Assembly (NCBI GenBank): GCA_020881915.1
Contig: JAJFPB010000006.1
Coordinates: forward strand, 3,348,001 to 3,412,000
Direction: 5' to 3'
DNA: 64,000 bases
Source of the DNA: Paramyrothecium sp. XJ0827
Lineage: Eukaryota > Ascomycota > Sordariomycetes > Hypocreales > Stachybotryaceae
Shown here in pieces: positions 10,837-22,456 of this stretch (position 1 is the stretch's first letter; each line of letters begins with the position of its first letter). The position numbers were made by a program, and so were the translations under genes. The notes beneath the pieces were generated by a model. The model had not been told where the DNA came from. It did no database searches and was given only the letters and a program-made list of their open reading frames with translations.

Positions 10837-12794
10837 ATGGTCAAGGCATGGGCCCCATTGGAGGAGGAGATTAGGCAACTCTATCAAGTCGAGAATAAGC
10901 CTTTGGCAGAAGTTATGCGACTCATCCGTGGGAAGTACGACTTTGTCGCAAGGTTAGTTGATTTCGCATGCGAGCGAAACTTTCCCGCAATAGACTAACA
11001 TCGGCTACTGTTGTAAGTGAGAGGTCCTATCGTACACAGCTTCAGAGATGGGGCTTCATGAAGTACAATACTCAAACCTTTCGGAAGACAACGACGCGGA
11101 CAGCAAGCCGCAGTGTCAATACTGTTGTGACACAAATTGACAGCCTGTCGCAGCATGCCCTGCCTCGAGATACAGGGATCTCTACTGCTTTCTCAACAAT
11201 ATCCGCTTTGAATCCAGGCCTCAACGAGCAATACTACCTTGGTGCCAGGCATTCGAGCCTGGCCATCCCTTACGGAGGTTTGACGGCCATTGGGGCGGCC
11301 AATACCGAGTTCTTACCGCCGACATTTGATCATAGGTCTGTAGACGGCCACGGTAGAACCCAACTACACCGAGCAGTTATCTACGAAGATGTGGATTCAG
11401 TCAGAGCTTTAGTCCTATCCAAAGAGGCCATAGACAACCCAGGGTCTTTGGGCACCCAAGCTATTCACTACGCAGCTCTGTCTACCAACACGGAGATTCT
11501 AAACATACTCATAAGATACGGTGCAGATGTCAACGCCAGGCAGAGCAATGGAAGGACACCGCTCCATCTTGCGGCGGCTCGCATTGAAGTTGTGGAACTT
11601 TTGTTGCACAACGGCGCGAATCCATCTGCTCAAGATGAAAACGGAAACACTCCACTGCACTTGGCAATCATTTTGAAACACGGAGAACGACTGATTGAAA
11701 CATTGCTGAATGCACGTTCTGACCCTAATACAATCAATGATGCAGGAACCACACCTTTCCTTAATTTTCTGGAGCAGGATGTCACAGAGGATGCCCAGAA
11801 ACAGGGTTTTCTTTCTCTCGTATCTCACTTCCTTCGAAATGGTGCCAGTGTGACGCAATCAAACACTCAAGGCCGTACGCCCTTGCAAATTTTTGTTTGC
11901 TGGTCTGGGATTACATGTTTTGAACGAGACCGGTGGCACGGGACCGTAAACAAACAAAACGTGATCTTGCGTGAATTCCTGGACAAAGGAGCTTCCATTT
12001 GGACCCCCATGAAGTCTGGAAGTCCACTTATCTTAGAATATTTCGAAAAATCCTGGAAATGCCGTTGGAGCTGCGACAGATCAATAGCACCAAAATTATG
12101 TCAACTTGCAATTCCAGACGTGTCGGGCCAGTATGCCAGCCTTGTTCTGCACAAACTGACAAACTTTGCAAACAGCAATCATCTCATGGCAAGCTGGATG
12201 ACCACTCTCCTGAAGAATGGAGCAAATGCGAACTACATAAATCCACAAACCGGAAGAAGTCCGCTTACTACCTTGTTGAGGAAGAAAACAACCTTGAAAG
12301 GTGTTTTGGGACCGATGGAGGTTCTGTTAGCCCATGGGGCTGATCCTTGGCTCCTCGATGGCAAAGGATCATGTGGGCTTTTCGAAATAGTAAAATCGAC
12401 TAGGAATAATGCAGCCCCGTTGGCGATACCAATGTTGGAAGCAGATTTGCGAACTCAAGAACAATCTGCCACGACAGACTGCTGCCACGTTGACGGACGT
12501 GTCGGTTGGGATGGATGGAGACATGCGATTACAGCAACGGATTGGCCCGAAGCGTTGCGACTTATTCTTTATGAGAAGCACCCATTCCATGACATCGACA
12601 AAAGGCTCAAGAAGCTTGCCATCATTGTCTTGGCACGGAAACACATGAAGCAGGCTCGCATTATGTTTGAGGATGAGCCGGATACAATAACAAAACGTCG
12701 AGCTTATGTGGCATATATCCTTCGAGATTGTCGAAGTAATGAGTGTCCTCTCGAGGCGGATGACTTAGATTGTCTCTTAGAGTGGTGCGAATGA
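10837..12794 (+). CDS. Clr5-domain ankyrin-repeat protein, two exons
   Basis: Exons 10837-10952 and 11018-12794 join in phase to 630 aa. The N-terminus (WAPLEEEIRQLYQVENKPL to TQLQRWGFMKYN) is a Clr5 domain, a fungal helical domain named after the fission yeast silencing factor Clr5; the intron splits it. Residues about 165-330 carry ankyrin repeats: GRTQLHRAVI, GTQAIHYAAL, GRTPLHLAAA, GNTPLHLAII and GTTPFLNFL. More diverged repeats follow to about residue 480. Clr5-ankyrin fusions are common in filamentous ascomycetes and are thought to act in protein-protein contacts, possibly in the nucleus. No signal peptide or membrane helix is seen. The role of this member is unknown. Confidence 0.85.
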
Positions 12795-13714
12795 TATCAT
12801 AAGGAGTGAAAACAGAGAAGTTGGTAGTTCCGAATCTGCTCATTCTCATCGAAATAATTCGAAAAGAAACACCGTCGTATTGTTGGGAAATTTAGATGAA
12901 GGTCAGAAGGCTAGAATCCTGACCTATCCCGCATGCCTTACTCTAGGTGGTTGTGATCAATTTTCTTTTTTTTTTTTTTTTTTTTTGACAAGTTTTCCGA
13001 TCGTTGTTGTGAGGCGCTCCATTGGCCATGCAAATGCCAGAGCCTGATCCCTTCTTCATCCTCTGATATCATATGGAGTAGTGCTATGCTAGCTGCCTGT
13101 AAGTGGAAGCCCAATGTGTGGGGAAGAAGAGAGAAAGCCCTACTTTCAGCCTAGGCTCTTGAGATGGCGGTGCATTAAATATGGGTATCTTCTCCACAGC
13201 TAAGCCTCGTTCACTGCGATTCAACTGTCTCCAACATCGACGTGGCTGGTTCTTACAACTAGTCTACGCTTCGGTCAACCCCTGCCAATTATCCTTCCTT
13301 TCTTCATTCCCACCAGCCTATCCTGGGTGCAATACTGCATGGGTTCCATACTGTCCACTTTTGTATATCATACGTATCTGTGCCGCTTCGCCATATCTGC
13401 AATCACACAGTCTCTTTCGAGCCATGATAATCAATGGGCCCTTCCGGAAGCAGCATCTCACGATCAGTATGTTCTAGAGAAACCCGGCTCTCCTCAAAGT
13501 GCGTAAGTTGCTTTGAAAGGTTCAAAGAGATAGGGCGTTTAGTCCACAGATGACTTGAATTTCTCCAGTCCTCTCTAGGATGTCAAAGATCTAGAAATCA
13601 GGAATATCATACATTATCTTCCCGCGAGCTGCCACATAGCTCCCGCCACGATTTTACTGGCCCTTCTTCTTCATATTCATTACTGTTCATGCTGAATTAC
13701 TTTCCCCGGCTTTC
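12795..13714. other. Intergenic; poly-T tract
   Basis: No supported gene. A run of 22 T residues lies at 12966-12987, shortly after the ankyrin gene, and may be the complement of a retroposed poly-A or a simple repeat. Confidence 0.5.
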
Positions 13715-14700
13715 TCATAGAGTATAAACCACAATGTCGCCGTCCTTCTTCCCCTGCCTCGCCTCCTTCTTACAACCCAAGCACGGCCCGCTCCGCAGCA
13801 GCGGCCTCGCCCCGCTGCCCTCCCAAAGCAAGAAGGACGAGTTCTCGTACTGGTCCGCCCAGTGCCGCTTGCCACAGTCCACGCACCTGAAGCGCCACGC
13901 CACGGCGCCGAACAGCTCCCTCTTCTGCGCGAGGCTCAGCTGCCGCCTCGCCATCCCCCTCTCCACAGCTCTGACGAGGTCAGCGGAGGGCTCGCCGGCC
14001 GTGCTGTTCGCGTCCGCGGCTTCGAGAATCGTCATCATGCGCTTGTCTAGCGTGATGTTAGTGTCGAGCACGGCGAGCACGGATGCGGAGGTGCCGTTGG
14101 AAGCGAGGACCTCGCGACGAGTACGGCGCCGCCGTGCTGAGGGGCCAGCGTTTGAGGCACCGCAGCTGCTTTGAGTGTCGTCGAGGAGGACGGTGCGTCC
14201 GGAGTCTTCTGATTCGTCGCCCTCCAAGACGACAGAGAGGTGTTTCTTGTCATTCATTTCGAGCACAAAGAGGTCGATGAGCTCAATTGGCGTCGCAAAT
14301 GGTGTCCCGGCGACGTGCTCAGCTTCGATCGTGTTCTTTGTCCGCAAGTGGCGTCCCAATGCCTCGTCGATCCGTGCCAATGGCGTCCTTTGTGGCTCAA
14401 TTTCGCAGGTGGAATCTCATGTGAAGAAGTTCGCTCGTCGTGCGACCTCACATAAATACCAACCCCTGGTGCAACGAGCGAACGATGATTCGCATCGAAG
14501 AGGCGCCAGCAGTTGTTCCATCCCCATCCGCGCTGTCGATCATCGCTGTGAAGCATCACCAACCTCCCACAGACAATGACAGTGATTCCTGGACCCGTAT
14601 AAGCCCTTGTGATCCGATGGTGGTTTTCTGGTAACCAGGCGACCTTGTAGTGGCCACCACCAGCTTGTGGAACAATGACTGTGGATGACAATGCTCCACA
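13715..14700 (-). CDS. Hypothetical CxxC protein, at least two exons
   Basis: Coding character runs on minus from about 14700 to the stop at 13715, but in two frames. An upstream block contains HYKVAWLPENHHRITRAYTG and GWGWNNCWRLFDANHR. A downstream block of about 230 codons begins near CEIEPQRTPLARIDEALG. An intron of roughly 45 bp near 14412-14455 would join them; its ends are uncertain and the start codon was not found. The C-terminal half has CVDCGKRHW and, about 30 residues on, CLGCKK, which could form a zinc site. A basic ARRRRTRRE stretch may be a nuclear signal. I do not recognise a named family. Confidence 0.5.
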
Positions 14701-14842
14701 GAGTACCCCTTGACAAAAAGAGGCCCAAGGGCGCGCGCGGGGACTGGTTTGAGCTCTGCGAATGCCAGGCCTCCAATTCGAGCCTTCGGGCTTTCAGCCT
14801 TTCAACGACTCAACTTTTTTTTGCCAGGATACTCATTCCAGA

Positions 14843-15529
14843 TCACGTCTTCGCGAAAAACATCCTCAAGCCCTCCACCGCCGCCGCCGCCCTTACGCTC
14901 TCCAGGCTTTCCATGCGCCTCACCAGAGCAGTGTAGTTTGGGTAGCGCTCATACATGGGCACGCCGACTTCCAGCCCCCAGCGCCAGAAGACGGTGGCGT
15001 TGAAGTCGACCACGGTCAGTGCCTCGCCCACGAAGAAGTCTCGGCCCCGCAGGTACGCCTCGACGCCGCTGAAGCAGTCCTCGGCCGTGTGCCGGCCCTT
15101 CTGCCGCACCGCCGCGTGCTGGTCCACGTCGTCGGTGAACCGCCCGGGCTGGAAGGCCATGCCGAATGCCCGCCCGTGCAGCGTCCCGCTCAGCCAGGCG
15201 AGCCACTGCACCACGCTGGTCCGCTGCAGGTCGTTGGCCCCGAGCAGACGCCGGCCGTCGTTCGCGGGCGCCAGCGTGGGTATGTACGTGAGCAGCGCGG
15301 GCATTTCGGTGAGGACCTTGTCGTCCACCTTGAGCGCGGGGACGAAGCCGGACTCGTTGATGGTCTGGCGGTACTGCAGGTTCGTCAAGCTGCCGTCAGC
15401 GGCCTCGTAGCCCTCCTGCCCCATCTTCAAAAGGACGGAAGTGAAGGAGATGTTGAGCTCTCGTAGCACGCAGTGTACGGCGAACGAGCAGGCACCGTTG
15501 GCCCGGTAGAGTGTGAGTTGTGGCGCCAT
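14843..15529 (-). CDS. Glutathione S-transferase, beta-class-like
   Basis: This single-exon gene of 228 aa has its ATG at 15529. The N-terminal thioredoxin-like part begins LTLYRANGACSFAVHCVLRE, like bacterial beta-class GSTs where GACS carries the active-site Cys. SGFVPALKVDD supplies the cis-Pro loop (VPAL) and TEMPALLTYI the Glu/Met-Pro that binds the glutathione gamma-glutamyl group. The C-terminal all-helical domain includes FFVGEALTVVDFNATVFWRW, the usual domain-capping region. The product is probably a cytosolic transferase or peroxidase acting on hydrophobic electrophiles. Upstream lies the transcription factor gene on the same strand, with no evidence of a link. Confidence 0.85.
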   Translation of the reverse strand: MAPQLTLYRANGACSFAVHCVLRELNISFTSVLLKMGQEGYEAADGSLTNLQYRQTINESGFVPALKVDDKVLTEMPALLTYIPTLAPANDGRRLLGANDLQRTSVVQWLAWLSGTLHGRAFGMAFQPGRFTDDVDQHAAVRQKGRHTAEDCFSGVEAYLRGRDFFVGEALTVVDFNATVFWRWGLEVGVPMYERYPNYTALVRRMESLESVRAAAAVEGLRMFFAKT

Positions 15530-16313
15530 GTTGCTGTAGCAGCATGCGTTTGATATTCAGTTGATGGAGAAGTGCCTAGTCAAACAATCGAGACTCTAGT
15601 CAACGACCGAACAGGTAATTTCAGACGAGGGTCATCATTCATTATTTATCAGATCATTACATCGTATCTCACAGCACATCAACTGTAACCCTAAGCCTGG
15701 GTCTCATACCCATTTCCGTTGGTTGTTCCTAAGAGAGCGGCTCAAATAGGCAGTTTAAGCCGCATTACCGTCCCTGGAAGTCCGAGCATCGCCAAGCTTC
15801 TCCTCGCTTGGGTCGAGGCCCACATCAACGACCAAAGGGGTTTCAGCTCGCACTTCACCTGTGCGGCACAGTAAGATGGCTATTGGGACATTCGCGGCGG
15901 TGGGCACATTCGTCGTTGCACGCGAGTAAGATCCCCAGCACGATGGTACCAAGCTTGAAAACACAATTCCCTCTTTTGGGTATCTCTATCGTGCGTCGTT
16001 CGCCCGAATCGCAAAAGCCGCTTCTCATTCGCCCAATGCGACCCCCATGCACCAACAAGTGGACAGGGGGGTACGAACACCATTGCGTAGCAGCAATTTC
16101 CCGTCTGTTAGTTGCACCCGAAATAAGCATTATGTGGGTTAAGCATATGCACTCGCGGCCCATAAAGACAAAAATCCCTACGTCAGCCATGTGCTCGGAA
16201 AGGACAAAATTGGCTGGGAGCAGCCTGTTGGTTAGCCTTGCAGCCGTGCTGGAAGCGATCGTGGGCAAAAGTGCGATGTGCCAAGCATCTGTGTCACCGC
16301 ATCTCGTGCGTTT
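15530..16313. other. Intergenic, nothing recognised
   Basis: Promoter of the GST gene and 3' region of the transcription factor. The overlapping open frames on both strands look non-coding. Confidence 0.5.
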
Positions 16314-18803
16314 TTACGCCGGAGCGTACGTAGGCGCAATCCCTTCGGGACCGAGCTTCGAGCCCAGGGCATTGATAGGACCACTGAGCTCCCAAGTTCG
16401 CGCTCCCACATGCAGGACATTCATGAAGCGCCCCATCCAGCACACTTTGCTGCAGCTGCACAAAGCCGCGTTTGACAGTGATAAGGGTGTCCAATTGACG
16501 ATCCAGTTTTCCAACTCGATGCTACGTTGGATGTAGAGCTCCTTCAATTCCAGGTCTGCGTGCTGCATGGACGATGAGCACTGACACATTTCTTTGGAAT
16601 GCGTCATCCAGGCCCACACCACCATCGCACTTGATATCAATGCTGTGTGTAGGATTGGGTCAACCGTGCCGCGCCGTCCCTCGGCGCCAGCCACAGCTCG
16701 TTGGTACGCAGCTAGACAAGACACGGCATGTGCGACGGCCACGCGCCCGTCTGTAGAATCTGCCCACCTTTGAAGGAGTTGCAGCTTGCGCTGTTCGAGC
16801 GGTGTTGATCTCATGCCACTGGCATCGGGGCTACTGGGCTGCGCGAATGCTAGCTTTATAGTTGGCAAATCGGCGTGTAAGTAAATATTGAGGAGATGGT
16901 AAAGCACAGTTGCGACAAGGATGTGAGAGAAGATGCGGGCCTTGACATTGTCTTTCCAGTTGCGGTGACCCGGCTCTTCTTTACACGAGTAGGCTCCTAG
17001 TAGAGCCTCTCCTGGCTGTGTCTGGATTCCTGTGTTGGCCAACAGTCCTACAATTCTGTTAATCTGGTCCTGGCAGAGCTGGAGCTGGCCGCTGATCGTC
17101 TCCTTGATGTGATTATGGTTTGGGCCAAGATCTCCATAATTCTGTCTCGCGTATGCCAGAGCCCAGACATCAGGTATTAAACCCAACATGCTATGTTGAA
17201 TATCCTCCACCAGAACTACCGAGGGCATCGAGTTCCTGAAGGTCGATGCAGCCATGTCGCATAGCCTGTACTGACTTCTGTCGTGCGGCTCGCACGGCCA
17301 GCGGCGGAAGAATACGTCTAGTCCGTAGGCGTTCCATATGGCGGTTGTTGATATCTGGCCCAATCCAAGTTCCTCGAGGCGCAACGTTTGGGCGTCATTG
17401 GTCAGTAATGACAGGTATGCATCAGCTTTGAAGGCGATGATGATAAGCCTTCACAGGTTAGTGAGTCCTGAACTTGGTGCTTGGATCATTGGCTCACCTC
17501 TTCCACCTCTCATTATTTGTAAGCACCCATGGAACAAAGTCGCCCGGGTAGTATGTGTTGATTTGATGTGCCACCGCTTCGGGATTCAAGATTCCTTGCC
17601 CCCGAAGAGCTGTCTGGAGCAGACTTTGAAGAAGCTTTGCCTTGGGAATGAGGTAGTCTCGCTGGATACAGTCAGCGTGGAACAAGTAAATTCATACGTG
17701 AACAGCTTACACCGGATTCAATCGCAAAAATGATGTTAAAGAGAGCAGCTGCATAAGTCTCCATAGGCCATCGAGCTTTGGGGTCAAGATCGATGCGCAA
17801 CTATCAAACATGTTAATAAATGCAGCGATTTGCAAGAGTTTCAACGTACGATGTCTTCGAGTAATTGTTGTACAACGTTGTTGTGTATTTCGACTGCCAA
17901 GTTCCTGGTGCTTTTGTCATCAGTGAGCCAAGACCCAATGACGGCCATGGTAGCAACCAAGGATGCAGAGCGGCCCGTCGGCTCAAACGTGGGGCCGTGG
18001 AGTAATGGCCAACGGTCGTGAAACGTTCCAAAGCAAGCATCGATACGAGTAGTCAGCCAAGCACCAACTTCCGGGGTCGATGTGGCCCGGGGTGACGTTT
18101 GGCCGGAACGGTGGGCCATGACTTGCTTAAGAACAATACCTAGCCCGGCGGTCGCAGTTCGTATGCCCGCTTCCCTGTGGGCTTCCGACATCATTTCTTC
18201 CAGGTTCGCTGTCTCGCTAATAAGGAGGGTCTCGCCTGGACTGCTCATGACAGGTGTAGGGAGCACCTCGGGAGCTCCACCAATGGAGCCATCGGAGAAG
18301 TCCCCGGTTGCCGAGCTTGACGAAGAGAGGGCCGGAACGTCGGTCGGCACGCCTTGGAGCCTAGGGGACGGAGTCTTGGACGCACTGGTGGCGGTACCCC
18401 GATTGTACGTGCAGCTAATGCCTCGCTTTGTGCAGAGAGTGCATTGGGCCCCACCGTCACACTTTGTCTTGTTGCTGTGGCATGCATCGCATGCACGCCC
18501 CCTGCGGAACTCAGGCACGGCAGAAGCGTCATGGAGAGCCACATGGCGTCGGAGTAGGTCACTGCGAAGAACAAACAATGTACATCTCAGCATCATGCCC
18601 GGGAGGCGTTTCTGGCATTTAGATGCCTCGAGCGGAAGCCGGTCTTACCTTCGTGTAAAGGAACGCTTACAGACAGAACATGAGAAGGCGGGCTCGGCAT
18701 GTGAGGCCTGATGTCGGCGCAGATGTTCCTTTCGGAGGAAACTCTTTCCACAGTGACAGGCATGGCGCTTCGGGCCTTCAGCTGTGTTGTCGGTGAAGTC
18801 CAT
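16314..18803 (-). CDS. Transcription factor with two C2H2 fingers and a Zn2Cys6 cluster
   Basis: Exons on minus are 18803-18649, 18561-17850, 17800-17713, 17657-17498 and 17448-16314. All phases fit, giving 749 aa. Residues about 14-65 hold two C2H2 fingers (the first from CHCGKSFLRKEHLRRH, the second from CSVCKRSF, split by intron 1). They are followed at about 77-105 by a Zn2Cys6 cluster (CDACHSNKTKC, then CTLCTKRGISC). A Ser/Pro-rich linker precedes the fungal-specific TF homology region, which begins near IDACFGTFHDRWPLLHGP and runs through exons 3-5. Such C2H2-Zn2Cys6 combinations are a known fungal regulator class. The targets are unknown; the adjacent GST is a possible but untested candidate. 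Confidence 0.9.
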
Positions 18804-20128
18804 ATTTGCACCCATCCAAGGCAAGGTACTGAGTGATTGGAGCCTAAGCCCTTGCCCCCGGCAGCGAGTCCGAGCCCGACCGGACTTAATTGATTCGATG
18901 TGAGGTTGCTAGCGATGTATTGGTTGCTGTCCGATTAGTGGGTGTACGGTGATGCGCGTCGGAGTGGGTGTAGCACGGGAGTATTGTGTGACCAATTGCG
19001 GGAGACGGTGAGGACAAGAAACGACGGGAGATTGGGTGCGACAGATCGGAACATCCCACATGATGGAGGAGGGCCAACGTTTAAAAAGTGGGAGATGAGA
19101 AATGGTCGAGGGCACCGACGAAGTTCTGGAAGGCCATGACAAGGGGCTGATGGGAAAATGAACAAGCATCACGTCGGCCGTCTGCAGCCCACATCGGCCC
19201 CCGCGTGGGATGGCCAAGTGGGATGGCCGATGGAATGGCGGTTTCGAGCGCTGGTCCGGGTGACTCAGCAGCCCTGCGACGTGCGGCGTTGCCCGTTGCG
19301 GCCAAGCGTCGATGTCTGGTCGGCCATCCCACCTGTGACGGGTTCCCCCTTTGGGACTGTCGTCGGCATCCCACGTATCCCACTGGGCTGGCCGTATGCA
19401 TCATGGTGCTAAAAAAAGTAGTGCTGGATCCCCCAAAGATTGTCTCATGCAGCATCTTGTCCTCATAGGGCTTATCCGTCCCAACGTCGAAGGAACAAGC
19501 ACCATCCTGCGGGCACAAAAGGGAAAATTTTTAGAGCCAAACTACTCGAGTAGGCAATGTGAGCTCGTAGCCGGTGCTTTGCTTTAATTGCTTCAGATAC
19601 CTTACTCAGAATAAGATGGCGTGGTCGGGATTGATGAGTAATAAGACAACTTTATCGATTACATGACCGGGGACGGTACTAGTACAGTGGTTAGACGTGA
19701 TGCGGTGGGCGCACCGGCCGAAACCAAAGCACAAACGCTACGCCCAAGCCTCGTCACCAGCCTCCATTATTGCAAAGCCAAGCGCAGGATTAGCTCAACT
19801 GGAGCCCGGGTAGCCCCCGCATCTAAACTATGTCAACGCCACGCTTTGTAAACGCCGCCTTCATGTGCCGAACCGTGGCATCCGCGACATTGGGCGATTG
19901 CGATATGCCTTGTCGCAATGGCGAAACCCACCGTCGCTCCACGCTTCAAATACCTCCTCCTCCCTCTTCTCCGCGTTGAAGAATCAGCATCATTCACACA
20001 ATCTTCTTCCTTCTCTCGTCATAAGGATACCGCAACTGTCACCTTGGGCGGCTATAGAAAAGAGACCGGCAGTCCCCTGAGCATCACTTCAACGAGCAAC
20101 AGCTGCACTTTCTTTTGAGCCTAGAACA
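18804..20128. other. Intergenic between divergent genes
   Basis: Upstream region shared by the transcription factor (minus) and the NmrA-like gene (plus). Short open frames on both strands overlap without coding character. A CTATAGA box near 20052 lies about 75 bp before the NmrA-like start. Confidence 0.5.
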
Positions 20129-21058
20129 ATGTCTTCCACCATCAAGACCGTCGCCGTCACCGGTGCCTCGGGTGCTCTCGGCGCCCCTGTGCTCCAGAAG
20201 CTCCTGTCTTCGGGCCAGTTCAAGGTCCGCGTCCTGCGCCGCAATGGCTCCAAGTCCACTTTCCCGTCCGACGTAGAGGTCGTTGACGTAGACTTCGACT
20301 CTGTCGAGTCGCTAAAGGCCGCCCTCACCGGCCAGGATGCCCTCGTCTCGACTGTTGGCGCAGAGGGCTTACTTGGTCAAATCACCCTTCTCGACGCTGC
20401 TGTCGCTGCTGGAGTCAAGCGAGTCCTGCCCTCTGAGTTCGGCTCCGATCTTGACCACCCCGAGACTCGTGCCCTGCCTGTCTTCGGACACAAAGTGCAG
20501 GTGCAGGACTACGTCAAGAAACTGGCCGAGACAACAGGCCTCACGTACACTTTCGTTTACAACAACGCCTTCCTCGACTGGGGTCTCGACCACAAATTCC
20601 TTCTCGACGTGTCTGAGTTCAAGCCCCTCATCATCGACGACGGTGAGACCGTCACCAGCGCCACGACTCTGGACTCTGTCGCCACCGCTGTTGTCGGTGT
20701 CCTGACGCATCCCGAGGAAACCAAGAACCGCGTCCTCCGCATCGAGGACGCCAAGATCACCCAGAACCAACTCCTCGCCTACGCAAAGGCCGCGGCGCCC
20801 GAGAAGAACTGGGAGCCCAAGCACGCCAAGCTGGATGACGTTGCTGCCGGTGCGTACGCCAGGCTAGCGGAGGGCAAGTTCGACGAGCAGGTCATTGTGC
20901 CGCTATTGTGGAAGTCCATCTTCGGCAAGACGTTGGCCGGCAACTTCAAGAACGTGGACAATGAGCTGCTGGGCGTAAAGGGCAAGACGGAGCAGGAAGT
21001 GGCCGACATTGTTGGTAAGTACACCAGACACAAGACATGGCTGAACCTGAAGCTTTGA
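20129..21058 (+). CDS. NmrA-like / PCBER-type NAD(P)-binding protein
   Basis: This single-exon gene of 309 aa starts at ATG 20129. The N-terminal nucleotide-binding motif is TGASGALGAPVL at residues 10-21, and RVLRRN ending the second strand suggests NADP(H) preference. DALVSTVGAEG and KRVLPSEFGSD are typical of the isoflavone reductase / phenylcoumaran benzylic ether reductase and NmrA group. FGHKVQVQDYVK provides the lysine that is catalytic in PCBER-type enzymes. Codon use is strongly C-ending, unlike several neighbours, which suggests good expression. It could be a reductase of aromatic compounds or a redox-sensing NmrA regulator; sequence alone does not decide. Confidence 0.9.
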   Translation: MSSTIKTVAVTGASGALGAPVLQKLLSSGQFKVRVLRRNGSKSTFPSDVEVVDVDFDSVESLKAALTGQDALVSTVGAEGLLGQITLLDAAVAAGVKRVLPSEFGSDLDHPETRALPVFGHKVQVQDYVKKLAETTGLTYTFVYNNAFLDWGLDHKFLLDVSEFKPLIIDDGETVTSATTLDSVATAVVGVLTHPEETKNRVLRIEDAKITQNQLLAYAKAAAPEKNWEPKHAKLDDVAAGAYARLAEGKFDEQVIVPLLWKSIFGKTLAGNFKNVDNELLGVKGKTEQEVADIVGKYTRHKTWLNLKL

Positions 21059-21418
21059 AGGAAGTGGCCTCTTGAATAGCGTGTTCTAACTTTTCGATAG
21101 CATCGGTCGTGCGTCGTTACGTGTAAACAGCGAAATCTGCCTATGAGCATGCATGGAAATCCAACCGAAGGCTATTTTTGCCTTCTACACCGGGCCGCAA
21201 TCAGGACATTCTGGACCATGACGAGCGGCCTTAGCTATAACTCAAAAGTGCTTCGGCTTGAGCCTTCATAGCCTGGGTTGCTGGGTTTGTAGCGAAGATA
21301 GCCGAGTTCTACAGCTGGTGACTAGCGATCCAAAGTCGATCACTTTACAAGCAACAGGAATCAGTGTAGCTCAGGCCATAGTTATAATACTGAAGCGTTT
21401 ATCTCGACTCAGCCCTTC
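21059..21418. other. Convergent intergenic
   Basis: 3' ends of the NmrA-like gene and the kinase-like gene face each other here. No motif recognised. Confidence 0.5.
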
Positions 21419-22456
21419 CTACTGTGTACTTTCATCTTTTATATCGTCATCATCGGAGTCGTCCACAAATCCTTGACCACGCCCAGTTTCCTCCCTCAAC
21501 TGGTCCTCTAGGCTTGCAATTTCCCGCTCCATAACCTCCTGACTGGTATTGATCTCAGACTTTTCAAAGTCAATGAGGCTGGCTTTGCCATCATCACTAA
21601 TAATGAAGTTGTAACGATTGCAGTCGCCGTGCGCGACCTTAAGGCCGTGGAGACGCCCTAACGCTTCGCGGCAGATTGCCAAGTCTTCGATGCCAGCGGG
21701 GCGGCCTTGCACTCGTTCAAGAAGGATGCCGATTATTCTTCCCTCCTCGTGGATGTGGCCAAGAAAGCGTGGCGCAATGTCCGAGGCCCGCAGGTGCTGG
21801 TAGATGCGTGTTTCTGCCTCGATGTAGGGGATCTCCCAGGGAAATCTGGCTATTTTCGCAATCACTCTTTGTCTTTTTCGTTCGTTGGACGCGCCTGCGT
21901 CCTCATGGCTGATTTCATTCGATACGAATGTGCACTCTTGTGCCAACTGACTCAACAGCGCTGTCCTCTCAAGACTCAAGAAATTGATCGTTTCAGGGTG
22001 CCAGGGTTCTTGCACACCAGGGAGTGCATTCTTTGATTTAACGGCTTCTAAACCCCCAGAAGCTATGTTGCGAGTGATGTATGCCTTGTTCCACTCATCT
22101 TCGTGATAATTCAGCTGAGGAAGGATATTCATGAAGTCCAACGAGAAGTTGCTCAACTCGGTAGCGCTTGGACTGTGATATACTTGACGCGGGAGCCGGC
22201 TAGTATTCGATAGTAGCATTCATCCCTTCCGCTCGTAGAGACCTCCATGGAAATGATGCGAGGACACTCCAGCGGGTTCGTCATTTTCGATACGATTGAT
22301 TTCTCTGCACGCAATGAAATGGGCAAATGGCGAGTTGATATGCTGTGAAGACGTCGATGTTGATGCCATTTCTCGGTCTAACAGGACCTTGTCAAGCTCA
22401 GCGCTGCTGGCGGATGTTGGCTGTGCGGTCCACAGTGCCAAGTGTCGTTGCCCCAT
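21419..22456 (-). pseudogene. Small kinase-like (APH-type) gene with in-frame TGA
   Basis: One minus frame runs from an ATG at 22456 to a stop at 21419 but is interrupted by TGA at 22222-22220, immediately followed by ATG at 22219. The downstream part (266 aa) holds a minimal kinase-like fold. It has a C-terminal catalytic loop HGDCNRYNFII, metal-binding LIDFEKSE, and IGILLERVQGRPA as the hinge region. This resembles small fungal aminoglycoside-phosphotransferase-like proteins, some annotated by name transfer as alpha-galactosidase A precursor. The upstream 78 codons also look coding (FAHFIACREINRIEN). Either the gene is broken by a nonsense change, or translation begins at 22219 and the upstream part belongs to something else. 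I see no intron that removes the TGA. Confidence 0.6.
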
